Shown: piece after piece, positions 1 to 5,224 of the stretch
Numbering within the stretch: the stretch's first letter is position 1
Layout: the number at the start of each line of letters is the position of its first letter
Notes under the pieces: generated by a model
The model's database searches: none
What the model was told of the DNA's origin: nothing
Seen by the model: only the letters and a program-made list of their open reading frames with translations
Position numbers and translations under genes: made by a program
Assembly (NCBI GenBank): GCA_964545385.1
Contig: CAZJFG010000026.1
Coordinates: 1 to 5,390, forward strand
Reading direction: 5' to 3'
Origin: GCA-002780795 sp964545385
GTDB taxonomy: Bacteria; Patescibacteriota; Microgenomatia; UBA1406; GWC2-37-13
DNA: 5,390 bases

Positions 1-627
1 AACCTGCCGACCGAAATAATCAGGCTTTTGGGGAAGTTTAAATACCGTTATTCTTTTGGCCAGAACATGATACTGCACACCCTTGAGGAAACAAAAATCG
101 GCATTGCCTTGGCCCACGAGCTTGGAGCCGATGTCAACATCGTTAAACTCGGATGCCTTTTGCACGATATCGGAAAAGTAATCAGCGAAAAAGAAGGATC
201 TCATATTGATCTTGGCGTAGACCTTCTTAAAAAATATCGTTTCCCGCAGAAAGTCGTTGATTGTGTTGCTGCTCATCATGAAGATATTCCTTTTCCAACA
301 GTTGAAGCGATTATTGTTTATATTGCCGATGCAGTTTCAGGCGGAAGACCGGGAGCACGTCATGAAGACTTTGAAGAATACTTAAAGAGGATTAAAACCA
401 TCGAAGATACGGCAAAAAGTAAAAAGGGAGTTCGTGAAGCTTTTGCCCTCCAAGCCGGCCGTGAGCTACGAGTAATTGTTAAGCCTGAAGAAATTACAGA
501 CAATGAGGCAACAATTCTTGCCGAAAAAATCCGGGAAGAACTGGAGAAAAAATTTGAAGTTTTTCCGGGCCAGATCAAAATCACGATTATCCGCGAATTC
601 CGGACAGAAGCAACAACCAAGATATAA
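1..627 (+). CDS. rny: Ribonuclease Y, C-terminal part (5' end outside window)
   Basis: This is the last 208 residues of RNase Y, the membrane-anchored endoribonuclease that starts mRNA decay in many bacteria. The frame is open from base 1, so the gene begins upstream of the window; a TTG at 28 lies inside the conserved sequence and is not a start. The HD phosphohydrolase domain is clear. It opens with GKFKYRYSFGQN (about residues 11-22), followed by H26, the metal-binding H55-D56 pair in CLLHDIGK, H68 in EGSH, the H92-H93 pair and D110 in YIADAVSGGRPGAR. The family-specific C-terminal block follows (FALQAGRELRVIVKP, then PGQIKITIIRE near the end). All expected HD metal ligands are present, so the protein should be catalytically intact. 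The N-terminal membrane helix, coiled coil and KH domain cannot be seen here. No convincing terminator follows; the downstream bases are simple AT-rich sequence. Confidence 0.95.
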   Translation, partial: NLPTEIIRLLGKFKYRYSFGQNMILHTLEETKIGIALAHELGADVNIVKLGCLLHDIGKVISEKEGSHIDLGVDLLKKYRFPQKVVDCVAAHHEDIPFPTVEAIIVYIADAVSGGRPGARHEDFEEYLKRIKTIEDTAKSKKGVREAFALQAGRELRVIVKPEEITDNEATILAEKIREELEKKFEVFPGQIKITIIREFRTEATTKI

Positions 628-715
628 AAAAATAATAAATATTGAATAAAAATCTGTTATTAATGATTAGTTATTCTTCTTTGTATTGTTACATAGCTCC
701 TAATTTGATCCAGAT

Positions 716-724
716 TGTTATAAT
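716..724 (+). promoter_or_regulatory. Possible extended -10 element upstream of HU
   Basis: TGTTATAAT is a perfect consensus -10 hexamer (719-724) preceded by the TGn extension. No -35 hexamer lies at 16-18 bases upstream. It could be a second, upstream promoter for the HU gene, with a start near 731 and a leader of about 100 bases. In sequence this AT-rich such matches also arise by chance. Confidence 0.35.
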
Positions 725-743
725 AAGATAGTTTAAATATGGA

Positions 744-772
744 TTGACAAGAAGCCCAAAACTTACTATTCT
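744..772 (+). promoter_or_regulatory. Sigma70-type promoter for HU
   Basis: A perfect -35 TTGACA (744-749) is followed by a 17-base spacer and the -10 hexamer TATTCT (767-772, 4 of 6 matches to TATAAT). A transcription start near 779 would give a 5' leader of about 54 bases before the HU ATG. This is the only promoter in the window with a consensus -35 at optimal spacing, which fits an abundantly made nucleoid protein. Confidence 0.7.
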
Positions 773-813
773 GTAGTTGTAAAACTTAAGTTGCAAGTTA
801 ATATCAAAAATAG

Positions 814-823
814 AAAGGGGGTG
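814..823 (+). promoter_or_regulatory. Shine-Dalgarno of HU, deciding the start codon
   Basis: AAAGGGGGTG is one base off the ideal AAGGAGGTG and ends 9 bases before the ATG at 833. It supports translation from 833 rather than from the TTG at 791, which has no such site. It also shows that the organism uses Shine-Dalgarno initiation at least for this gene. Confidence 0.75.
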
Positions 824-832
824 AAAAAAAAC

Positions 833-1105
833 ATGACAAAAGCAGACTTAGTAGCCCAGGTTGCCAAAAAAGCTGGTCTTACGGCCAAAGCGGCTAAAGA
901 CGCTGTAAATACAATTTTTAATACGATGACAGACGCTTTAAAAAGAGGTGAAAAAGTAGTTGTTACGGGTTTTGGAACATTTATGGTTCGACGCCGTGCT
1001 TCTAGAAAAGGGAGAAATCCTCAAACAGGAGCCGAAATTCAAATCCCGGCGACAAAAACACCAGGTTTTACCGCAGGCAAAACCTTAAAAAGGATTGTAA
1101 AGTAA
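833..1105 (+). CDS. HU-family DNA-binding protein
   Basis: This is a 90-residue histone-like protein of the HU/IHF family. HU binds DNA without strong sequence preference as a dimer, bends it and helps organise the nucleoid. The sequence is canonical over its full length. A helical N-terminal dimerisation part (MTKADLVAQVAKKAGL, residues 1-16) leads to VVVTGFGTFMVRRRASRKGRNPQTG (split here as VVVTGFGTF, 42-50, and the arm with RNPQTG, 61-66). Pro63 at the arm tip is the residue that intercalates between base pairs in this family. The C-terminus PGFTAGKTLKRIVK (77-90) is typical. The start at 833 gives the normal family length and has a strong Shine-Dalgarno. The gene is a single-gene transcription unit with its own promoter and terminator. 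HU versus IHF cannot be settled rigorously by eye, but a single homodimeric HU is the simpler reading. Confidence 0.96.
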   Translation: MTKADLVAQVAKKAGLTAKAAKDAVNTIFNTMTDALKRGEKVVVTGFGTFMVRRRASRKGRNPQTGAEIQIPATKTPGFTAGKTLKRIVK

Positions 1106-1120
1106 TTTTTTTCATATATA

Positions 1121-1153
1121 AACAACCCTCCATATCGGGGGGTTGTTTTTTTT
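1121..1153 (+). terminator. Intrinsic terminator of HU
   Basis: AACAACCC (1121-1128) pairs with GGGTTGTT (1140-1147). The stem continues through a T-G wobble and two C-G pairs (1129-1131 with 1137-1139) to 11 pairs closed by the 5-base loop ATATC. A run of eight T residues (1146-1153) follows. The stem begins 16 bases after the HU stop codon, so this ends the HU transcript and insulates the next gene. Confidence 0.93.
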
Positions 1154-1165
1154 CATAAAGTGTAA

Positions 1166-1176
1166 TACAATAATAG
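1166..1176 (+). promoter_or_regulatory. -10 element placed for a leaderless transcript (DUF5667-like gene)
   Basis: TACAAT (1166-1171, 5 of 6 consensus) ends 5 bases before the ATG at 1177, so transcription would start at or within a base of the start codon. A weak -35 candidate TTGTTT (1143-1148) lies 17 bases upstream, inside the 3' arm of the HU terminator. No Shine-Dalgarno exists between -10 and ATG. The arrangement is visible; the leaderless mRNA is inferred. Confidence 0.5.
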
Positions 1177-1728
1177 ATGCATATGATTAGAAAGCTCCTA
1201 ACGGTATTTTTTTCTTTGGCACTTTTGGCGGCAATTGTTTCAGGTTTTTACCTTGTTAATTTTTGTCAAAAAAACGTTGTTTATGGCCAGGAAAAAATAT
1301 TTTATACCTTGCCTTATCCTGGTATTTTACCCGACCACCCCCTTTATTTTCTGAAAGCAACCAGAGATAGATTGATGGATATTTTTACCAGAGACTATAT
1401 CAAAAAAGCCAATCTTTATCTTTTATTTTCCGACAAAAGAGTGAATATGGCGATCATGCTTTCTAAAAAAGGGAAGAATAAGTTGGCTGTTACGACATTC
1501 GCTAAAGGAGAAAAATATTTTTTGAAAATTCCCGAGCTTTTATTGATGTCCAAAAAACAAGGAGTTAGTCCATCTTCCGAGCTTATTGAAACGGTCCGGT
1601 CAAGCAATGCTAAACATTTTGAGATTGCCAACGATTTTTTGAAGATCACACCAGCCAACCAGATCGCGACTATGGAGGAAATAATTCTGATAAACAAGGA
1701 GATAAAAGAAAAACTCAAAAAGCTATAA
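1177..1728 (+). CDS. Membrane-anchored or secreted DUF5667-like protein
   Basis: This is a 183-residue protein of unknown function. The N-terminus is basic (MHMIRK) and followed by a hydrophobic helix at about residues 6-28, which reads as a signal peptide or signal anchor; the rest should lie outside the membrane. Residues 47-66 contain PYPGILPDHPLYFLK and the charged stretch ATRDRL, followed by an alpha-helical, Lys-rich region (FTRDYIKKANLYLLFSDKRV, 70-89). I recognise this as the DUF5667-type signature common in Patescibacteria, where it occurs in exported helical proteins. No enzymatic motif is visible. Start codons at 1177 and 1183 are both possible; 1177 fits the nearby -10 element. 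The gene ends in TAA at 1726-1728 and overlaps the convergent minus-strand gene by 6 bases. The family assignment is from memory of the motif and would be decided by a Pfam profile search. Confidence 0.8.
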   Translation: MHMIRKLLTVFFSLALLAAIVSGFYLVNFCQKNVVYGQEKIFYTLPYPGILPDHPLYFLKATRDRLMDIFTRDYIKKANLYLLFSDKRVNMAIMLSKKGKNKLAVTTFAKGEKYFLKIPELLLMSKKQGVSPSSELIETVRSSNAKHFEIANDFLKITPANQIATMEEIILINKEIKEKLKKL

Positions 1729-2886
1729 AAACCCAAAAACTACAGGGAGCAACAAAAAATTCTGCACAAGAGTTAGCCAGTAATGATCAAAAAAACCAGT
1801 GAAAATAACCAGGAGTAATAAAATATAGTTTTTCCGAAACACTTTCTTTATCCAGCCAAAAATCAGATAAAAAAAACCGATTGCAGTCAATCCCCACTCG
1901 GAAAAAAACAACAAGAAAATATTATGCACAGGTTGGTTGATAATATCAAGATATTTTTGGACCAATTTATTTTGAGAAAGTAAATAGTTACCCGCGCCAA
2001 CGCCGAATAAAAAGTCATGCCGGATAACCAAAAACGAGTTTTTTGCTAAATAGAGTCTTTTGCTGATGGTCAAAGGGTCGGTTTGGGCTGATAAAAAAAT
2101 AAGTGCAATCGCCAAAAAAACAAAGAGTTTAGAAACAAGACAGAGGATACAATTGTTTTTTTTATTAAGTAAAAGGTATAAAGTATTAAGTATTATGTAA
2201 GTAAAAACCGCAATTTTTGAAAAAGAAATAAAAACCAAAATTGAGGATATAAGCAAAAAAATATTTTTTAAAAAAATAAATTTGTCAAATTTCCTGTTGG
2301 TTAGAATAAAAAAATAAAGCAAAAGATAAAAACCGGCCATGGAGTTTGGATGGGAAAAACTACCATATGGCCGCAAAAACTCAACTCCGGAAAATGCTGC
2401 CTTGGCAACGCCGGGAGTTGAAAGATTAAAATAACGCTCACCCAGAAAATAAAAAATACCCTGGAGCGAATGTTTGCTGACAAGCTGTCCCAGAGAAAGG
2501 ACAAGCTGTATCAAAGAGGAGGCGACAAAGACACCAAGTATCTGTTTTGGGGGAAGCTTACTTTTTTTGAAAATAAAAAAAATAGCTATTATTTCAAAGA
2601 ATCTTAGGTAGTGGTAAAAAGAAATAAATTTGTTTTGTGAAAATAAAAAATTCAAAAAAATTAAAAAAAGCAAAAGAAAAAGCTTTTTGTTTTTTAAAAA
2701 AGACAAAACTGTTTTTTTATTTAAAATTACCAAAAAAACAAACACGACATCCAAAAGATATATAGTTGGAGCAAGGTAATCAACACGAACACCGGAAAGA
2801 AAAGAGAATGGCAAAAAGAAATGTTTTCCCAGCTGAGTCGGCAGAAGAAACAGGAACAATAGGAGTAATAAATTATTTAAAAACAT
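1723..2886 (-). CDS. O-antigen ligase/polymerase-like membrane protein (Wzy/WaaL type)
   Basis: This is a 387-residue, very hydrophobic protein with roughly ten predicted membrane segments. It resembles the O-antigen ligase/polymerase family (PF04932-like), which joins or polymerises lipid-linked glycans on the outer face of the membrane. Family landmarks appear in order: N-terminal PTQLGKHF and VRVDYLAPTIYLLD (34-46); R172 and HPN at 179-181 in LRPYGSFSHPNSMAGF; FGVGAGNYL (294-302); QPVHNIFLLFFSEWGL with H321 and E330; and DHYWLTLVQ near the end (367-375). The ATG at 2886 is preferred. The frame stays open up to a TTG at 2973, but that part overlaps the upstream gene and adds a Lys/Gln-rich stretch in front of the first membrane helix. 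The ATG lies 19 bases after the upstream stop with no Shine-Dalgarno, so translational coupling is likely. Substrate and ligase-versus-polymerase role cannot be told from sequence. Confidence 0.85.
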   Translation of the reverse strand: MFLNNLLLLLFLFLLPTQLGKHFFLPFSFLSGVRVDYLAPTIYLLDVVFVFLVILNKKTVLSFLKNKKLFLLLFLIFLNFLFSQNKFISFYHYLRFFEIIAIFFIFKKSKLPPKQILGVFVASSLIQLVLSLGQLVSKHSLQGIFYFLGERYFNLSTPGVAKAAFSGVEFLRPYGSFSHPNSMAGFYLLLYFFILTNRKFDKFIFLKNIFLLISSILVFISFSKIAVFTYIILNTLYLLLNKKNNCILCLVSKLFVFLAIALIFLSAQTDPLTISKRLYLAKNSFLVIRHDFLFGVGAGNYLLSQNKLVQKYLDIINQPVHNIFLLFFSEWGLTAIGFFYLIFGWIKKVFRKNYILLLLVIFTGFFDHYWLTLVQNFLLLPVVFGFL

Positions 2887-2905
2887 AGTTTTTAAATGTT
2901 GAAAA

Positions 2906-4234
2906 TTAAAATAGGCTTGGTTGATTTTCTTCACTTGCTGTTTTTTCTTTTGATGAATCGTTTTGGCCGTCAAAAATTTTTACTTCGCCAAACACACCAT
3001 CATATCCGGGATTAACATAAACCCGGCGATCACGGATTATCTTAATTGCTTCTTTTAATTTTGCTCCGCCAAAACTTTCAATCTCCTCATAACTTTTTTT
3101 TAAAACAATGTCAAATTCTGGAGCAAAGTTGGCAATGAGTCTTTCGTATTCGGCCGCAGCCTTGGCGGGCGAACCTGTTACTTCAAGTAAGACCTCGGCA
3201 AGTGGGACAAGGGAGACAAAAGGACGGTGTTTTTTTTGCCTGTCGTAAACAAACGTTACTCCAGCGTTGTTTTTCAAAAACAAAAGATCATCTTTTTCTA
3301 AAGTTTTTTGGGATAGATCAATTACACGGTTTTCAACACCGATTGTCAACGGCCTTTTGCAGACCGGGCAGATTCCTCCATTTTTTTTTACTTCTTTGGG
3401 TGAGTAGCGGATGTTACAGGTTCGGTGGCCTGACCAATGATACTTCCCCTCCTCGGGGAAAAATTCGATAGTATAACCGATTTTCAACCCAGCGTCTGGT
3501 TTTTGTTTTATCGCACCGATGATATCTTGATAAGAAAATTCTGACTTTGAGCTCGTGTTTGGAATAAACACAGTCGCTTCTCGGCCAAGCTTTGGGCCCG
3601 AGTGGGCATCGGAGAAGGAAACAACCGCCCTATTTTCCAACTCTTTTATCTGCCAGTTCATGATTGGGTCTGATGATAGTCCCGTTTCAATAGCATAGAT
3701 CTCAGAGGATAGATTGCCAAAACATTCTTCGATTGAGTCAAAACCGGACTTTGAGCCAAACATCGAAAACCACGGCGTCCAAATATGGCAAGGGATAAGC
3801 ATACAGTTTTTATCTATTGATAAAATAAGTTCCAAAAGGCCTTTTGAGGAGAGACCGATTATTGGACGGCCGTCGGACATGATATTAAAACCGCGCTTTT
3901 TAAACTCGGCGATTATTTTTTCAGCCGTTTCAAAAGAAGGAGAAAAAATGGAGTTGTGGACGCGGCGTACTTTGTCGCCTTGAGAATAAATGCTTGAAAT
4001 TTCTGTGGCAAAGATAAATCTAACCGGAGAATTTTTTAGAGAGAAAATACCCGGTGTGACTTCATGCAGATTTTTTCGTATCTCGCGGAAAAATAGAGGA
4101 TGAGTCCAGTCGGGAATAGCTACAAGAGAGATACCTTTTTTTTCAGCCCAAGCGGCAATTTCCGAGAGGTCCATCTTTTGAGAAACCGCACGGGAATATT
4201 TGGAATGGATGTGAAGATCGGCAACAATCTGCAT
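2906..4234 (-). CDS. Endonuclease Q-like PHP-domain protein (TIGR00375 type)
   Basis: This 442-residue protein has the layout of endonuclease Q, a PHP-family enzyme characterised in Thermococcales that cuts DNA 5' of uracil, hypoxanthine and other deaminated bases. Bacterial relatives are often labelled only 'PHP domain' or TIGR00375. PHP metal-site candidates are visible: D6, H8 and H10 in DLHIHSKYS, D42, E78 in ATEIS, H93, H150 in CHIWTPW, and D209/H211 in SDAHSGPKLGRE. A zinc-ribbon-like insert follows (GHRTC, H270/C273, and CPVC, C289/C292), leading into KRPLTIGVENRV. The C-terminal domain contains VPLAEVL (343-349) and NPGYDGVFGEVKIF (408-421). A polar tail of about 20 residues then ends in QPSLF. 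It heads an apparent operon with the Wzy/WaaL-like gene. Family membership is fairly secure; deaminated-base activity is inferred. A plain PHP phosphoesterase is the alternative. Confidence 0.87.
   Translation of the reverse strand: MQIVADLHIHSKYSRAVSQKMDLSEIAAWAEKKGISLVAIPDWTHPLFFREIRKNLHEVTPGIFSLKNSPVRFIFATEISSIYSQGDKVRRVHNSIFSPSFETAEKIIAEFKKRGFNIMSDGRPIIGLSSKGLLELILSIDKNCMLIPCHIWTPWFSMFGSKSGFDSIEECFGNLSSEIYAIETGLSSDPIMNWQIKELENRAVVSFSDAHSGPKLGREATVFIPNTSSKSEFSYQDIIGAIKQKPDAGLKIGYTIEFFPEEGKYHWSGHRTCNIRYSPKEVKKNGGICPVCKRPLTIGVENRVIDLSQKTLEKDDLLFLKNNAGVTFVYDRQKKHRPFVSLVPLAEVLLEVTGSPAKAAAEYERLIANFAPEFDIVLKKSYEEIESFGGAKLKEAIKIIRDRRVYVNPGYDGVFGEVKIFDGQNDSSKEKTASEENQPSLF
2909..2923 (-). other. 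Candidate sliding-clamp-binding motif QPSLF
   Basis: The last five codons of the EndoQ-like protein read Q438-P-S-L-F442. This matches the QxxLF form of the bacterial beta-clamp-binding peptide (ideal QL[S/D]LF) except for Pro at position 2. It sits at the very end of a polar, probably disordered tail, the usual place for such motifs. Binding is inferred, not shown. Confidence 0.45.
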
Positions 4235-4246
4235 GTGCTAATTCTA
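4235..4246 (-). promoter_or_regulatory. -10 element placed for a leaderless transcript (EndoQ-like gene)
   Basis: Read on the minus strand, TAGAAT (4246-4241, 5 of 6 consensus) is followed by the six bases TAGCAC and then the ATG at 4234. A start about 7 bases after the -10 would fall on the A of the ATG. No -35 of quality is seen at 16-18 bases, and there is no Shine-Dalgarno. The spacing is the same as at smpB. Confidence 0.5.
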
Positions 4247-4275
4247 CTATTTTTGAACGTAATTTAAAAACCCAT

Positions 4276-4355
4276 CGGCAAACTCTTCATCAGAACCATA
4301 AATTTTCTAAGGTGCTTGGTTGACAAGTAAAATTTACTATTGGCTTTGTTTGCCG
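4276..4355. repeat. Inverted repeats in the divergent intergenic region
   Basis: CGGCAAAC (4276-4283) is repeated inverted as GTTTGCCG (4348-4355). Between them, AGTAAA (4326-4331) and TTTACT (4333-4338) form a near-perfect palindrome around one base, starting next to a TTGACA at 4320-4325. These could be operator-like sites between the EndoQ-like gene and smpB. No -10 sits at proper distance from that TTGACA, and short inverted repeats are common by chance. Confidence 0.25.
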
Positions 4356-4411
4356 CCCGAAAAATAATAACAAGTTAATCTTTTTTTTTAAATCCTTGTC
4401 GATTAGGGATT

Positions 4412-4426
4412 TGTTAAAATTAGAGC
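4412..4426 (+). promoter_or_regulatory. Extended -10 placed for a leaderless smpB transcript
   Basis: TGT followed by TAAAAT (4412-4420, hexamer 4415-4420) is an extended -10 with 5 of 6 consensus bases. Six bases (TAGAGC) separate it from the ATG at 4427, so transcription should begin at the start codon. A TTGTCG at 4396-4401 is only 13 bases upstream, too close for a normal -35. No Shine-Dalgarno precedes smpB. Confidence 0.55.
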
Positions 4427-4876
4427 ATGAAAGTTTTTAATAGAAAGTTCAATCGCGAATATCAAGAAATAGAGCGGTTTGAAGCCGGTATTGCCTTAAC
4501 AGGCGCCGAGGTTAAGTCTGTGCGTGAAGGCCGGATAAAACTTGACGATGCTTTTGTGAAAATTTTGGGTGCTGAAGCTTATTTGGTTAACGCCATGATT
4601 TCCATCTACCAGTTTGCCCGGCCACAAGGATACGATGAAAAAAGAACAAGAAAACTGCTTTTGCATAAGAAAGAAATACTTCGTTTGAAAGTAAAGCTGC
4701 AATCTGGTGCTGGATTGACAGTAGCCCCTGTTTCCTGCTATAATAAGCATGGTTTGGTCAAGATTGAAATAGCCTTGGTTCGCTCCAGACGCGAGCTTGG
4801 CAAAAAAAAGTATGAAAAGCAAAAAAAGATCCAAAGGATTGAAGAAAGAGAAGCAAAAGAGTATTTAAGAAATTAA
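4427..4876 (+). CDS. smpB: SsrA-binding protein SmpB
   Basis: This is a 149-residue SmpB, the partner of tmRNA in trans-translation. It binds the tRNA-like domain of tmRNA and delivers it to stalled ribosomes. The beta-barrel core is well conserved: FNRKFNREYQ at the start, EAGIALTGAEVKSVREG (19-35), RTRKLLLHKKEI (73-84) and the VKIEIAL strand (111-117). The basic C-terminal tail, which acts in the decoding centre and mRNA channel, reads GKKKYEKQKKIQ (125-136) where many family members have GKK.YDKR; the Asp and Arg of that motif are Glu and Gln here, and a few extra residues (RSRREL) precede it. Length is normal for the family. The ssrA gene begins 15 bases after the stop, a common arrangement, so the two are probably co-transcribed. 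The ATG at 4427 matches the family start exactly. Confidence 0.97.
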   Translation: MKVFNRKFNREYQEIERFEAGIALTGAEVKSVREGRIKLDDAFVKILGAEAYLVNAMISIYQFARPQGYDEKRTRKLLLHKKEILRLKVKLQSGAGLTVAPVSCYNKHGLVKIEIALVRSRRELGKKKYEKQKKIQRIEEREAKEYLRN

Positions 4877-4941
4877 ACAATTTAAAATTTTGGGGATGAC
4901 AGGCATCGACGGGAAAATCGCACTTTTAAAAAAGGCTTAGA

Positions 4942-4962
4942 CGGACCTACTCCGATAAATGG
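4942..4962 (+). other. tmRNA PK1 region, apparently reduced to a hairpin
   Basis: CGGA (4942-4945) pairs with TCCG (4951-4954) around the 5-base loop CCTAC. For a pseudoknot the loop could only offer CC to GG at 4961-4962, two pairs. The first pseudoknot upstream of the resume codon therefore looks minimal or lost. Confidence 0.5.
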
Positions 4963-4974
4963 AAAAAAATAACT

Positions 4975-5052
4975 GATAAAAATTCTTTGTCAGCCGAAGA
5001 AATGGCTTATTTACAATATCGAAGTGCCCAACCGGCATTTCTTTATGCCTAA
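4975..5052 (+). other. tmRNA proteolysis-tag reading frame (25 codons)
   Basis: The resume codon is placed at GAT 4975 because the preceding AAAAAAATAACT aligns with the A-rich AAAAAATAGTC before the E. coli resume codon. The frame then runs 25 codons to TAA at 5050-5052. The tag begins DKNSLSAEEMAYL and ends QYRSAQPAFLYA (adjacent, 13 plus 12 residues). Its hydrophobic end with final Ala fits a degradation tag, though the usual LAA is LYA here. The other two frames end in less degron-like residues (LSKDSL and SLCLN). The tag is long compared with E. coli and starts with Asp rather than the common Ala codon. Confidence 0.75.
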
Positions 5053-5070
5053 ATTAAGTCTTTCCAAGGA

Positions 5071-5120
5071 CTCTTTATAGATTTTTCCGATTCAATCTAT
5101 AAAGGGGTAACCAATCGGAA
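5071..5120 (+). other. tmRNA pseudoknot PK2
   Basis: Stem 1 pairs 5071-5083 with 5094-5106 (13 pairs, one G-T wobble). Its 10-base loop holds TTCCGATT (5085-5092), which pairs with AATCGGAA (5113-5120) to form stem 2 of 8 pairs. This is a classic H-type pseudoknot just after the tag stop codon. Confidence 0.9.
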
Positions 5121-5123
5121 TAA

Positions 5124-5171
5124 GGTGAAATAATGTTTTCAGTTGATTATTACACCGATAAACCACAACTG
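5124..5171 (+). other. tmRNA pseudoknot PK3
   Basis: Stem 1 pairs 5124-5134 with 5146-5156, with a single A-A mismatch at 5128/5152. The loop contributes CAGTTG (5140-5145), which pairs with CAACTG (5166-5171) as a 6-pair stem 2. Confidence 0.85.
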
Positions 5172-5173
5172 GC

Positions 5174-5224
5174 TTCTTGAGGCGATTTGATTATTTTAGC
5201 GATCAAGAAAGAGCAAAAATAATC
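5174..5224 (+). other. tmRNA pseudoknot PK4
   Basis: Stem 1 pairs TTCTTGA (5174-5180) with TCAAGAA (5203-5209). The loop segment GATTATTTT (5189-5197) pairs with AAAATAATC (5216-5224) as a 9-pair, AT-rich stem 2. The 3' strand of P2 begins four bases later. Confidence 0.85.

Noticed and set aside
644..676. Weak inverted repeat GAATAA/TTATTC after rny as a terminator
   Set aside because: The stem is only six AT-rich pairs around a long loop and is not followed by a proper T run.
791..832. TTG start that would extend HU by 14 residues
   Set aside because: The ATG at 833 has a strong Shine-Dalgarno and gives the canonical 90-residue HU; the extension is Lys-rich sequence translated from the leader.
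2887..2973. N-terminal extension of the Wzy/WaaL-like protein from a TTG at 2973
   Set aside because: It overlaps the end of the upstream gene, has no ribosome binding site, and adds a charged stretch before the first membrane helix; the ATG at 2886 fits better.
3202..3983. Two 89-codon plus-strand open frames inside the EndoQ-like gene
   Set aside because: Both lie antisense to conserved PHP and zinc-insert coding sequence and lack initiation signals.
4264..4299. 11-codon minus-strand mini-ORF (MVLMKSLPMGF) upstream of the EndoQ-like gene
   Set aside because: It is short, has no ribosome binding site, lies upstream of the predicted leaderless promoter and shows no leader-peptide hallmark such as a downstream attenuator hairpin.
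4496..4834. Long open frame on the minus strand inside smpB
   Set aside because: It is antisense to a highly conserved smpB and the predicted protein has no recognisable features.
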